Assembly: GCA_036874045.1 (NCBI GenBank)
Contig: CM072341.1
Location: 15,636,501 to 15,700,500, forward strand
DNA length: 64,000 nt
DNA from: Cymodocea nodosa
Taxonomy: Eukaryota > Streptophyta > Magnoliopsida > Alismatales > Cymodoceaceae
Reading direction: 5' to 3'
The notes beneath the pieces were generated by a model, which did no database searches, was not told the origin of the DNA, and saw only the letters and a program-made list of their open reading frames with translations. This document shows, piece by piece, positions 51,500 to 62,390 of the stretch (position 1 is its first letter; each line of letters begins with the position of its first letter). The position numbers and the translations under genes were made by a program.

Positions 51500-52071
51500 G
51501 GGAGGGTTAGTGCCTGACGGAATTCAGCTGACGGAAAGGAAAATTATTGAATTCCGTCAGAATGCTGTTAGTGTGCATTACACTTGACGGAAAGGAAAGT
51601 CGGATTTTACCGTTGTATAAAATCCAAAAATTTCCTTTACCGTCAGAAAATTTCTGATCGCCCCCATTCAGAAAATTTTTCTCCCTCTCTCGTGCCTGAC
51701 GGAATTCGTAAAACTGATAAGGAAGATTTACTTGAGGACCTGCTAGATGAGTTGGAAGAGTTAAATATTATTTATGACATACAACCAATGGGAGAGATAC
51801 ATATAGAAAGCAATGTCAAAGTTCGAATGACTCAAGAACAAAGAAAAGAAATGATAGATAAAATGCGAGAAGATATGATGATGGCAATGTGGGATGGAAG
51901 AACTAGATGATATTATTTCGTATTGTAATATTTCAATTAAGATGTATTTGTATTTTTCGAATATTAGTTGTAATAAACTTTTGTCAGAATTTCCATCAGA
52001 ATTTTCCGTCCTGCACTAAACCCCTCTCAGAATTTTCCTTTTCCTTTCCGTCATGCACTAACACGCCCTAA
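51497..52071 (+). repeat. TAA target duplication flanking the PIF/Harbinger insert
   Basis: TAA at 51497-51499 and at 52069-52071 flank the element, the 3-bp TWA duplication expected of PIF/Harbinger transposition. Confidence 0.8.
51500..52068 (+). mobile_element. Non-autonomous PIF/Harbinger DNA transposon (569 bp)
   Basis: The ends are inverted repeats: left GGGAGGGTTAGTGCCTGACG, right (reverse complement) GGGCGTGTTAGTGCATGACG, 20 of the first 23 bases matching. The 3-bp TAA duplication and GGG start are PIF/Harbinger features. Subterminal TGACGGAA words occur about eight times in both orientations. The element keeps an open frame on the + strand (51584-51910) whose last ~60 residues (LLDELEELNIIYDIQ, then RKEMIDKMREDMMMAMWDG and a stop) look like the C-terminal tail of a plant Harbinger-type transposase. 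All catalytic DDE parts are missing. It is therefore an internal-deletion derivative of an autonomous element, moved in trans, lying antisense to the copia gag it entered. Confidence 0.8.
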
Positions 52072-52869
52072 GGGTTTATCATTTTTGTTCCTTTGCTGTT
52101 TCCTAGCTTTCCATGCTTTCTTGAATTTCCTAGTCAATAAAATCAAATTCTCGTCAGAATTAGTAGATATATCAGAATCTGAATTAATTTCGAAGGCTAT
52201 TTCTTTCTTCATTTTTAGTTTGTTGTGACTCAATGATTCATTTAATTGAACTTCATAAGCTGTTAAATTTCCTATAAGTTCATTCATAGTATAAACATTT
52301 AAATCTCGTGATTCCTCGATTGATGTTACTTTCTAAGACCATTTAGAACTTAGGGATCTGAGAATTTTCCTCACCAAATCCTTCTGTTCAAAATTCTTTC
52401 CTAAACATTTTAAATAGTTTATGATATCAAGAAATCTGGAAAACATCTAAGAAATATTTTCGTCTTCATGCATCTTAAAGAGTTCATACTTATGAATCAA
52501 CATGTTTATTTTTGTCTCTTTAACTTGAGAAGTACCTTCATGTGAAACTTCTAATGCATGCCACACCTCATAAGCAGATTTATATGCCGACACTTTATTG
52601 AATTGTTCATAACTCAATGTACAAAATAAAATATTTAAGCCCTTAGCATTCAGAGTTTCATTTTCTTTTTCAGTAATTGTCCAATTATTATAAGGAGTAG
52701 TTAACGGAGTATATGGTTTAGAAATCATGAACCACAACTTATGATCTATACTTTGAAGAAAAATAGTCATCCTATATTTCCAATATTCAAAATGTATTCC
52801 ATCAAATAAAGGAGGACGATTAAGATTTTGGCATTCATATAAAGAAAAATTACCATTTCCAGTACCCAT
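52072..52869 (-). pseudogene. Gag N-terminal part of the copia element (fossil)
   Basis: The segment at 52447-52869 reads NRPPLFDGIHFEYWKYRMTI, LNAKGLNILFCTLSYEQFNK and ALEVSHEGTSQVKETKINML, the DUF4219/UBN2-type gag of SIRE/Maximus copia elements. 52072-52287 continues gag up to the DNA transposon insertion. Broken fossil. Confidence 0.9.
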
Positions 52870-53055
52870 TTTACCTTAGATTTTTCAAACTATTTGATTT
52901 TAAACAGTCTAAAAACTTTAAAACAACTTGAGTCTTAAATCAATAGAGTTAAATGTATGCTCAGATATTAATTTCTGTTTAAAAATAAAGAAGGTAGAAT
53001 AAGCAATGATGTTAAATAAATTGGTATCGATTTTATATCAAAGATTATTAACAAA

Positions 53056-53067
53056 GCTCTGATACCA
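53056..53067 (-). other. Primer binding site of the copia element
   Basis: On the - strand TGGTATCAGAGC starts two bases inside the 5' LTR. It is complementary to the 3' end of initiator methionine tRNA, the standard primer of this group. Confidence 0.95.
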
Positions 53068-53069
53068 CT

Positions 53070-54648
53070 TGTAGGATCGTATGGCTACACAAGAGAGGGG
53101 TGAATTGTGTATTTTTAATATTTTTTGAAATATAATTGAAACTTTAAAACTCAAAAACAAGTCGAGACATTATTTTCATAAAATCATTTTTATTCAAGGT
53201 TTCAATTACAATATATAATTCAATTCTCCTCAGAAATTGTAGATGCAATTATATTTCGATACCATGTATCATCTAAACAATTTCATAACTACAAACAGAG
53301 AAAACTAATTTACGGAATTTAAAACTTTTCTCCCTGTTTGAGATCTTTCTTCTTCTTCTTTTTCTTCTTCAGCAATTCTTTAGTGACGAATATCTTGTCT
53401 TTTCATGCTTCACCGAATCTACTTTCTTTTGATACTTCAAATCTTCAGTGACGAAAATCTTACCTTTTTATGCTTCATTGAACTTTCTTCCACTTGAGAG
53501 ATTTTCCCCGAGAAGGTGTTTTTGATCCCTGAAAAAGATTTTTCTTTTGGTGTGCAGGGATGGTTTGATCCTTGAAAAGATTTTTCATTTTATGTGCAAT
53601 GATAAATTGATCAACGAGAATTCTATGCCTTTTATACTGTATATTCATTTCATGCATATCCTTCACGTTTAACCACCACCAGTTTTCCACTTCTCCACGT
53701 TTTTTCTTTTTCCTTCATCGAAACACACGTTCTAACCCACATTTATATTTCGAATTTTCTTTAATCATCAGTCCTGGATCTCTGAAAAATTTCCTACAAA
53801 ATAAACTTTCTCGTCCAAAAGTTTTTCATCAGTGTAATAAGAAGTCGTTACTTTAATGTTAACTAAACGAGTAACACAAGTATATATATAACTTAACGTT
53901 TCTAACTTAATGAGTTCCTCATGTGACATTTCACGTGACAAGTATTGTAGCTAACTCAACGAACTATGTCTGTGGTGTTATGCTATCTCAACGAACCATC
54001 TCCGTTGTGTTATGATAACTCAACGAACCAATAATAAACAAATGTTTTTATAATAAGAATTTTACCACGTGCAAAAATAACAACTTAAGTTTATAACGCT
54101 AACCTAACGCGTTGCCTTAGTGTTCAATATAGCAACTCAACGCGTTTAGTTATGTTAACTTAACGAGTTAAACATGTGCACTTCACGTGATACAATACAA
54201 CATTCGTAACTTATAATTTCACCATGTGTATAACACTAACTTAACAAGTTCGTCTCTTCTTTTACTCACTAACTTAACAAGTTATCATGTGACCTATTTT
54301 AACCTTTAAGCCTCTTACTTAACGAGTTCTCACGTGAACTTTATACAAACAAAACTCTAACTTAACGAGTTGTCTAAACGTGCAATGTTCATGATACAGA
54401 AGATATAACATTAAAATATATCATGCTTTTCAATAAAAACACACGTTAACTTAACGTTTAGCTAAATGAGAAATTAATACACCGAAACGACTAGTTATTA
54501 ACTTCAGATCCAATACAGACAAGTATTTATATCAGTAAGATTTTTCTGTATTAATTGATTATTTTAATTTATTTTCACAATCAATATTAATTGAGCAAAT
54601 ATGATTATTTTCATTCAGCACACATCATCAAAACAAAAATACTCAACA
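53070..54648 (-). repeat. 5' LTR of the copia element (1579 bp)
   Basis: Near-identical partner of 41072-42661 with the same TGTAGGATCG and ACTCAACA ends (+ strand text). In the first ~450 bases I count about 16 differences plus a shorter CTT tract. Confidence 0.95.
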
Positions 54649-54800
54649 ATCTTAATTTTTGTTTTACTTTAATTATTTATATTTCATAAAAAAACTTTAA
54701 CTTATTTTAGATATTTATATCTTTATCTAAAATGTTTTAATTTCATTTTAAATATTCATATTTTATATATATTTGATTTTCATTTTTTTCATTTCATATC
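54649..54800 (+). repeat. Compound AT-rich hairpin array, copy 3 (right part)
   Basis: About three more ~42-bp units (for example AGATATTTATATCTTTATCT followed by AAAATGTTTTAATTT) continue the array interrupted at 41071, followed by T-rich DNA to about 54880. Confidence 0.75.
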
Positions 54801-56330
54801 TTGATTCTGTTTTTTTTTTTCTCTCTTTTTTTTAACATTTCTTCTTTCATTATTATTTTTTATGTTTTTTTTTTTTCGTTTATTCTGCCTAACCCTTCGT
54901 CCTCGACACGATCGACGGTAACCTTGTCGTTGCTCAACCGTTGGTTGGGATTGGGCGCCCGAGCATCGCGACGCTACTTGCTTGTGCTTACTTGGTTGCG
55001 GTGTTAGGATTGGGCGCCATCGCAATCGAGTGTTGTGCACTCATCCGAACTTGGGATTGGGCGTCACTGTGTCTCATGCGATAGTTCGCCAGGACCGAGC
55101 ATTATGTGTTCGATTGTTCGCTCATCTAGCCTGGATGTCGTGTCGCTGCTTTCTTTCGATAGTCGCCGCTGGCAAAGGGTTGAGTTAACGGAAGAACCGT
55201 ATCTCCCTAAGGAAGTTTTCGGTTCTTCCATTACAAGCAACTCATCTTCGAAAGTGTTGGGTTTTTCCCTCTTCATGGAGGAAGATTCACCGGACGTCCA
55301 GTTCAATTCCACTGGACGTTCGGTCCGACAATCAACCAGGCCTGATGGTTACCGACCAAGAGCTGAATGAGTTAGCTCATGGTGCTGGGCCTGCCAACAC
55401 AAAGGAGCAGGGGTATGTGCGACGATGATCACGACGTTGAGGATGGATGAACTGCGGGGAGACGGAACCATTGCGCCATAGACGGATCCCATGTATACCG
55501 AGTGCCTCGGTTGACACCCATGAACATCATCGACGTAGATGTATCGGCCGATAGTCGGACACCGCGAGCCCAACGTCACGAATAGATTGGGCTCCGTCTG
55601 AATGGACAAAGTTGTCATGATCGGTAGAGCTCTGCCATTGTAGACGGAGTTACTAGTGACCGGCGGAACTCCACCACCATGGACGGAGTTGCTGATGATT
55701 ATTCTGTTTCCCTTTCTTTTCTTTTTTTGATGTTTTCACAAAACACCAGTCGCATGTTGTGTGTATCCGACCGACAAGGGATTATTAGCCTTTGGCATTT
55801 GGGGAGGAAAACTGGAAAACCAGAGATCACCTCCCCACCTTTTTGCAGTCGTCCTTCACTTCTTCCGTTGGGGGTGGTTTCTAGTCGAAGGAGCTTTGCT
55901 GAGTTTTTGCTCACCAATTGCTGGTCGTGCGTTGTGTGCTCGCCGACCTCCTCCCTTTTTATAGATGTAGCCGGCACGCCGAAGTGGAGGGGGGTGGCCA
56001 TGATGCGTGTGTGGGAGAAGGGCGACGTACGTAGAAGTGGAGGACGATAGGACGAAGTGCAGGGGGAGGAATGGTGGCCCAGGGGCAAGCGAGTCTTTTG
56101 CGTGTTGGTATTCTCGACTTGTACACATATCATAAGCAACCGTCCGTCAGCGGCACCCCCTCCAAAATCTCCTTCCATCTATGGTATCGGATGCCGAAAC
56201 TTTGTGCCCAATACCATAGGAAGCAAAAAAGTTTGGCAACACGATATCTATCTAATGTCACGCCATAAAAGATGCTAGAACTTGTGTTACAAAACAAGAG
56301 CATCTTCTTGATGGTGTTCAACACAAGGCA
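54801..56330. other. GC-rich island with internal repeats, no gene assigned
   Basis: Composition changes sharply at about 54890. The words GGATTGGGCGCC/GGATTGGGCGTC recur at about 54947, 55007 and 55052, and GACGGAGTT-type words recur near 55640-55690. Overlapping frames of 60-160 codons exist on both strands, none with a recognised motif. A GGTATCGGATGCC string near 56183 vaguely resembles a copia primer site. It may be part of an old retroelement or a decayed gene copy. Confidence 0.35.
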
Positions 56331-58329
56331 CTAACAAAAGGAATATTTTGATTTAAGATTTCCCTGTATTAAGTAAATTATAAGGCGCCACCACCAGTTG
56401 TTTCCATGAAAGGAAGATACTAATCTTCTTGTGAAATTTTCGAGAGAATGTGAAAGAAGATGAAGATAATATTTTTAGGATTATGGTGGTGTTTCTGCTT
56501 GCCTTAGAACTTAGAATTTTTTTTTTTTTTTTTTACAAAAAAGTTCTTATACAACAAAGGAAGATGAACTGTCGTTCATATCATTGCTAGATAAATATCA
56601 ACGACGGAAAGCTTTTGCAACAGTAGTGAAGGTCCCTTCTTCAAACGAATATCCTATACGAATAACTTCACAAATTTAGCCGTCGGTTTGCTTTGGAATC
56701 TGCTTTTGACTTCACAGAACTATTCATACAATTATGGTTTCTTTGTAATTATGAATTATAAAGTATCATTCGATGGAGAGTTTTAGTTAGGGTGAATTCA
56801 AACACGTAAAAATGGAATCACATCTAGGATATAGCACCTTTTTCTTCAACTTAGATTGCGATTGTAAAGTTGATTTTATTCTTACAATTTTCAATGTAAG
56901 AATCTGGATTTTTTTAAAAAATGCTTCTTTAAGCATGAAATCTAAAATAAAGGATATTATCTTTTAAAATATAATAAACATTTATTTAACGCATTTGAAG
57001 TTCTGAAAAGTGTAATTTCTGCCCTCTCAAACACCTCATCGTTGGTTGGGTTCCGTATATTTTTTTTATAATGGTAATTTGTATTTAGTAGAATTTAATT
57101 TTTGGTAAGAACTATGAGATGATATTCTTGACCAATTTAGTTGTTATAGTTGCCATTGTTCTCATCTTTTTTTTCTTGACCAATTAAGTTATTGTCGTTA
57201 GTTTAAGTTGTGTTAAAGAATGGAGTGTAATAAGTATGAAATATCAGGGGTAAATTGGTAAATTCAACTTCTTCTTCTTTTTTTACGAAAAATAACAAAA
57301 AAATAAAATTTAGATGTTTGCGTGCTTAATGAAAAATGATGGAAATTAGTACATGTAATAGAAAATAACAAAAATTTAATTTGACACATTAATTTTATAA
57401 AATAATTAATTTTGTAAACTAAAAATAAACCATTAAGTAAATTTGCTAGGCGATATGTTAATTAAATATATGATAGAAATTTAAAAATTACATATTAACA
57501 TAATAAAAATATTAATTATAATATTCATCTTTTTTATTCATTTCTTCTTCTTTTTACAATAGAGACCTTTTTAAAAAAGTTGTTATTTTGTTTTTATGTC
57601 CTTTTGCCTTTCTCATTGTTTTATTTTATTTTTTTCTTTTTTCCTCATTTCTCTTTACATTTCCTTTTTCTTTTCTTATTTTCCACTTTCCTTTCATTTT
57701 CATTTTCTTTCTTTTCTCATCCTAGCCCTTTCTTAAATAAAAAATTACAAACTTATAGTAAGTGACTTGTCACCTTCCTTTTTTAAATTAATATTTATTT
57801 CATCTTTCATTTTTTCCCCTAACTTCTCTATTCTTCTTCTTCTTCTTCTTCTTCTTCTTCTTCTTCTCCGTGTGTGGGTCGGTTCATGACCCTTGGACCT
57901 CGTTGACATGAAAGGCAATATGTGAAAAAGGATCCCATCATTTGACCTCAACGATGAAGAAAGGGTCATCGAAGCTTCAATGGGCGTGCAGGGCAACGGG
58001 CAATGTGGGTAATGCGGGAGGAGATGAGAGGGACGATGTAGACGATAGATCTTCCAAGACACGACATGAGAGAGGACGATGCATCGACGATTAATTCAGT
58101 TCGCGTAGAAGAGGACGACATGCACGCATGGACGACCAAGGGTTGCAAGTGCAAGGCAGAAAATTTTTACGGGGGATATTCGGTTGACAATTTTTTCACT
58201 GAAGCCCTTTTATATGTTGATAAATGCCAAAAAAAATTTTAAATTTTCCAGATTAGCATAAACACCTAGTAAATCTAGAAATATTTGTTTTTTCCAAATT
58301 TATCGTTACCAACGTTTTCTACCTGCACA
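56331..58329. other. AT-rich interval with T runs and a (CTT)n tract
   Basis: No gene is seen. It contains a T run at about 56518-56534, a pyrimidine-rich stretch 57540-57730, a pure (CTT)n tract at 57832-57867, then a short GC-richer patch to about 58170 with no motif. Confidence 0.45.
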
Positions 58330-59720
58330 AACTCCCCCCCCCCTTTAGCCTTCCTTAAGGTAGGTAGGGCCTTGAGAATGGCACCCACTCTGCTACCTTT
58401 TTGGTTGAAGAACAGCATCCATGGGTCCTCTTTGTCAAGTACCAATTTGCTTTCTACTTACTAATAACACATTCTCATCTAAAAATCAAGTGCAAAGTGG
58501 TTGGTATTCAATATTCAAGTATGGGAAGCTCTCGAAGGTGATCTATCAACACTTGTGCTTTCATTGGCCATCTAGGTGGATAAAAAAGTAATATTGAACC
58601 ATACTGGAACACCTACCAATTTGCATTTGGCATGCCAATCAAGGTGGCCTTTGAAATAAGAATTTCAGACGTTCATGCCTATTCTACAAGAATAGAATAG
58701 GCGATCGTATAACATCACTGCTTCTACACAACCACAAACCAGATCTAGACAATACTTCTCCTTGTGGTGTACTCGGTTTCGCAATCCTTGAATTTCCCGA
58801 CCAAGTTTAAGAAACTTAATGATTGGAAACTGTCGATGAATGACTTCTTATGTTTGTTCTTTTTTTTCTTTTTACCAAGATGCCAATGTGTGGCTACATG
58901 AAGTTATCGAGTCTTGTTTAGATTTTTGTAATCATTGAGCATGTGACTTTACTGTTCTTTGGGTTAAAGAGCACATTCCCATGGCCATTCCAAATATAGG
59001 GCCACCTTAGGGAAATTACTGTTGTATTATGCCACGATTTCTTCTTTCAACTTCAAAAGCCACTAACACTTGGCATCAGATACTTCAACGAGCATCTACT
59101 TGATTTGCTTGGCACACATACTTCAATGGCAAGAAGCTGATGAACCGTCCTCTTCCTGTACTAGCACTTAGCATATATTTGGATTTATTTGACAATCTAT
59201 GGTGTCAATATTGGTGAACTAAACTTCTTCCTTAACATGCAAAGTCGCTGACATCTACAACTCTCTCTTTGCTCGGCTACCAATATTTCACTCTTGACTT
59301 CAAGCCTTTCATTGAGGTGACTCATTCCTTTCTTATAAAGTCATCCAATCAACATTTGATGTCAATTATCCTCTAGGATCGTGCATCTAATAACCCAACC
59401 CAGCCCATCCAGTTGATATAGGATGATGAATATTCTATGATGATGATCGTAGTCTAACTCTGATTGCATTGCAAAGAACCATTTGATTAGCTGTCACACA
59501 AATGCTCCGTATTCTCTCTACTTACAGGAATAAGATATAATATCTCACACTTGTTGATCCATGACAATGCATTTATAGGAAAAATTGGTGACCTCTAACA
59601 TTCTTTCCCTGCGTACAATTTGCAAGGCATCTCTTATCCACACCTTAACCACCATCCCGATCTTAGTCTTCCAATATATATTGTCTTCTGTTACGTTTTA
59701 TGTCTTGGCAAATGTAAAAG
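58330..59720 (-). mobile_element. Degenerate Ty3/gypsy pol fragment (reverse transcriptase-RNase H part)
   Basis: On the - strand short islands resemble the Ty3/gypsy RT-RNase H junction: PMKAQVLIDHLRELP (cf. AIKGQALADFLAEHP) and KEDPWMLFFNQKGSRVGAIL (cf. WTLFFDGASNxxGxGVGVVL). The islands are in the expected order for this strand. The rest, to about 59720, is similar in composition but too decayed to read. It is an old fossil with many breaks; no LTRs were found and the borders are approximate. Confidence 0.55.
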
Positions 59721-60295
59721 GTTACAAACTTACCCTTATAATATAACACGTATGGTTCTCAAATTATTCAAAAAGATGTTTTATAGAAAGTAATTCTTTT
59801 CCTTTCACTACTCGATCTCAATCATGGACAGCAACGACTATAATTTAGCACTAAAATGTTCCTACAGGTAACTGTACAAGACATTTTCTTGTAGGTTCCT
59901 AACTTTTAAATAATTTATTTTTAAAGATAAAAAAATAGTTATAAAGATGATAGTCTATAGTAAATCCATTGTTTCTTAAATTTTGAACCTAATTTGAGTT
60001 TTATTCATTACTATCGTTTCATGTAAAAAAAAAAAATTTAAAAGAAACCGGTAAATTTTAGGACATTTAGGTCAATGATTAATACTTACGTAACTTAATT
60101 AAATAAATTTTTTTCATGAATTTATATCCACGTTCTATCCCCTGTAATTATGAAAGAGAAACCCTCAGGAATATTATTTCCTGCAGTTGCCTGGCTAAAT
60201 GAAATTTGAGCTCAGAGTATACAGATTTTGTATTCATTTTATCATGCATTTATTTTTAATTTTGTTTCTTCTTCATTGTTTTCTCTTTTGCCAAG

Positions 60296-60347
<52 letters not shown>

Positions 60348-60958
60348 ATATAGGGTTTTGACAATTATTTTGAAAATTTTTGATTCCATTCAAATATTAA
60401 ACCTTACCACTTTTACGAATGACGGCTAGCCAGGGTAAAAAGATCACTTGCATTATTTAAAGGATGGTGGCTCGTTTTTTCACATGTTGTGAACATGGAA
60501 GTTCTGCGTCGCATTTGACCCCCGGACCACAACTGTGGAGGGACACCATCGTGTAGGTCATCGATCAACGATGTCAGAGAAAGATTCAAGATGCTAAAGC
60601 ATCACTCCACAGTTCAAAGCTTCTAACTGGGACCTCGGACCTCTTCCCGCCTGCGAGAATCCTCACAACCGTAAAATTAGATTGGAGGCTGGAACTTGCA
60701 GGGAAATTAGTTTCTGTAGACGTTCAGTCGGAGAAGAATACGATTAATTCTTTAAGGGACTGGGAGATCGACCTAGCTGGTGGTGGTACATGCAAGTGTG
60801 CGGTTTCCTTTCTACTCAGCCAACCAGCGTGCATGGCTTCCTTCCTCGATCTCTCAAGATCCTACTTGCATTGACATATACAGGATATATCTCGTTTTCT
60901 TCCCATCTTCTTCATTTCACAGTCATCGAAGGAAGTCCAACCCTAACCCTAGCTGAAA
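59721..60958. other. AT-rich interval with a long (TA)n tract, then mixed DNA
   Basis: No gene is seen up to about 60480. A (TA)n run at 60300-60335 is followed by TATG variants to 60351. From about 60480 composition becomes balanced and a leader-like, pyrimidine-rich stretch precedes the short frame at 60959. Confidence 0.45.
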
Positions 60959-61135
60959 ATGTTACCCTCTACAAAAGCGTTGGCCTGCCCACCTTTCAGG
61001 AAGGAAGCAGCCGAAGCTGCTGCTGACCCTAATGCCAAGGAGATCGAGAAAGCAGCTGATCTTTTTACCCTCTTTCACCTTTCCTCCTGTTTTGTCCTCT
61101 CCGTTTGCTTTCTTCTGGAGGGGTCGAGTTGAAGC
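60959..61135 (+). other. Short unassigned open frame, possible decayed first exon
   Basis: ATG at 60959 follows a leader-like stretch (TTCTTCATTTCACAGTCATC, CCCTAACCCTAGCTGAAA) and opens a frame reading LPSTKALACPPFRKEAAEAA, DPNAKEIEKAADLF. This charged, Ala-rich text looks protein-like for about 35 codons and then becomes hydrophobic and unconvincing before a stop. I do not recognise the protein. It may be the start of a decayed or spliced gene or a chance frame. Confidence 0.25.
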
Positions 61136-62390
61136 ATATGATCCATTGTACAAATGTACGAATTCCCCATTTATGACCATGTGCACCGGCGCATCCAGGC
61201 CACGGGATCCGTCTCCTTCTTCTTGTCCCACACCAACTTTTCGCTTCCTCCTTTCCTTTCCTTCCGGCTTCCTCCTTCAGTCTCGAAGAAATCACACGTT
61301 GGCAGACCCACCCAATTCAACTTTTCGTGGGAAATTGCGCTGGCGAAGTAATCAACCACAAAATTGTTCTTGTAAGTTACGTACATGTCAAATATTTTGA
61401 ATTCCATATCGGAAAATTAAACTAAATCAATGATATCATCTAACCACAAGTGGCAGGGAAGCAGGAAACAAACAAATGTGACAGGGAACCGGGAAATGAT
61501 ACAAAAAATGACACCATGAGGAGAGACGGACGACTCTATCTTATGACAATGGTAGAACACATGTAATCCTCACTGTATTAATGACAAGAAAATCATATAA
61601 CAAGCATACCCCTAATAACAAGAGAATGGCGAGAAAATAACACAAAAATGATAGCCAAATGATACCGTCATGAAATAAGAACAGTGGCAAATAATATGTA
61701 ACATAATAATAAAGAAGAAATAAAAATGACAGATACATGTACCAATAATGACAAACAAATGACGAAAAAAATTACATTGTCATAAAATAATTAAGGATGT
61801 CAATTGAAAACATTTGTATCAAAATGAATGATACAAGAATGATGGACAAATGACACGGACAATTATGAGAAATACACGTTCCCTAATCACAAGAAAATTA
61901 ATGATGAGTGACAGAGAATACTATCGAAAGGTATGAGATTCATTCCTTAAATAAGTATACGAGAGTTCGTTTCTAATATCTGGAGTCTACGGCAAGAGCG
62001 TTTTGAAACGTATCTCCTGCGGAAACAATGGCATTTGCTGCAAGAGTGGTCTAGTCAGCTTTGCAGAAGAGAGAGTTTTCTATTGCGTGAGTTTATGTTA
62101 CAGTGTGAGTGACTGTGTGAGTGAATTAATAGAGTGGAATAGGAAAAAGGTTGCCATCGAAGCCTTGGAATCACATGTTGGAAAGACCATCGTTCAGAAT
62201 GCCGTCCTACCACCAGCTCTTTGTCTTCTAGAACCATGAATGTGAGCTGCCTAGTGAGTGCCTTCAGCCATGGAGTTCCACCATTTTGGTATATACATAT
62301 TGTCTCCTCTCTGTATCTCTCCAATGCCGATTATGCTAATTAAGCTGTAATACGACAAACTCTGCAGAGGCGAGAAGATGCGCATCGATC
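61136..62390. other. Gene-free interval
   Basis: Pyrimidine-rich DNA to about 61300, then AT-rich DNA (61400-61990) with repeated ATGACA/AATGAC words, then mixed sequence. Nothing supports a gene. Confidence 0.4.

Larger units (their letters stand above)
41072..54648 (-). mobile_element. Sirevirus-type Ty1/copia LTR retrotransposon, both LTRs present, coding parts broken
   Basis: A structurally near-complete fossil, 13.6 kb, transcribed right to left. Order from the right: 5' LTR, tRNA-iMet primer site, gag with zinc knuckle, integrase, reverse transcriptase, RNase H, envelope-like region, polypurine tract, 3' LTR. The gag and pol texts are those of the SIRE/Maximus lineage. The flanks are ATTTT (41067-41071) and ATCTT (54649-54653), an imperfect 5-bp duplication, and the target was the third hairpin array. 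The coding part is split into about ten separate frames, so it is dead. By eye the LTRs differ at roughly 3%, suggesting an insertion of the order of 1-4 million years old, depending on the rate used. A PIF/Harbinger element was later inserted into its gag region. Confidence 0.95.

Noticed and set aside
56160-56200. TATGGTATCGGATGCC, similar to a copia initiator-tRNA primer site
   Set aside because: It departs from TGGTATCAGAGC at key positions, and no LTR end or partner LTR is nearby.
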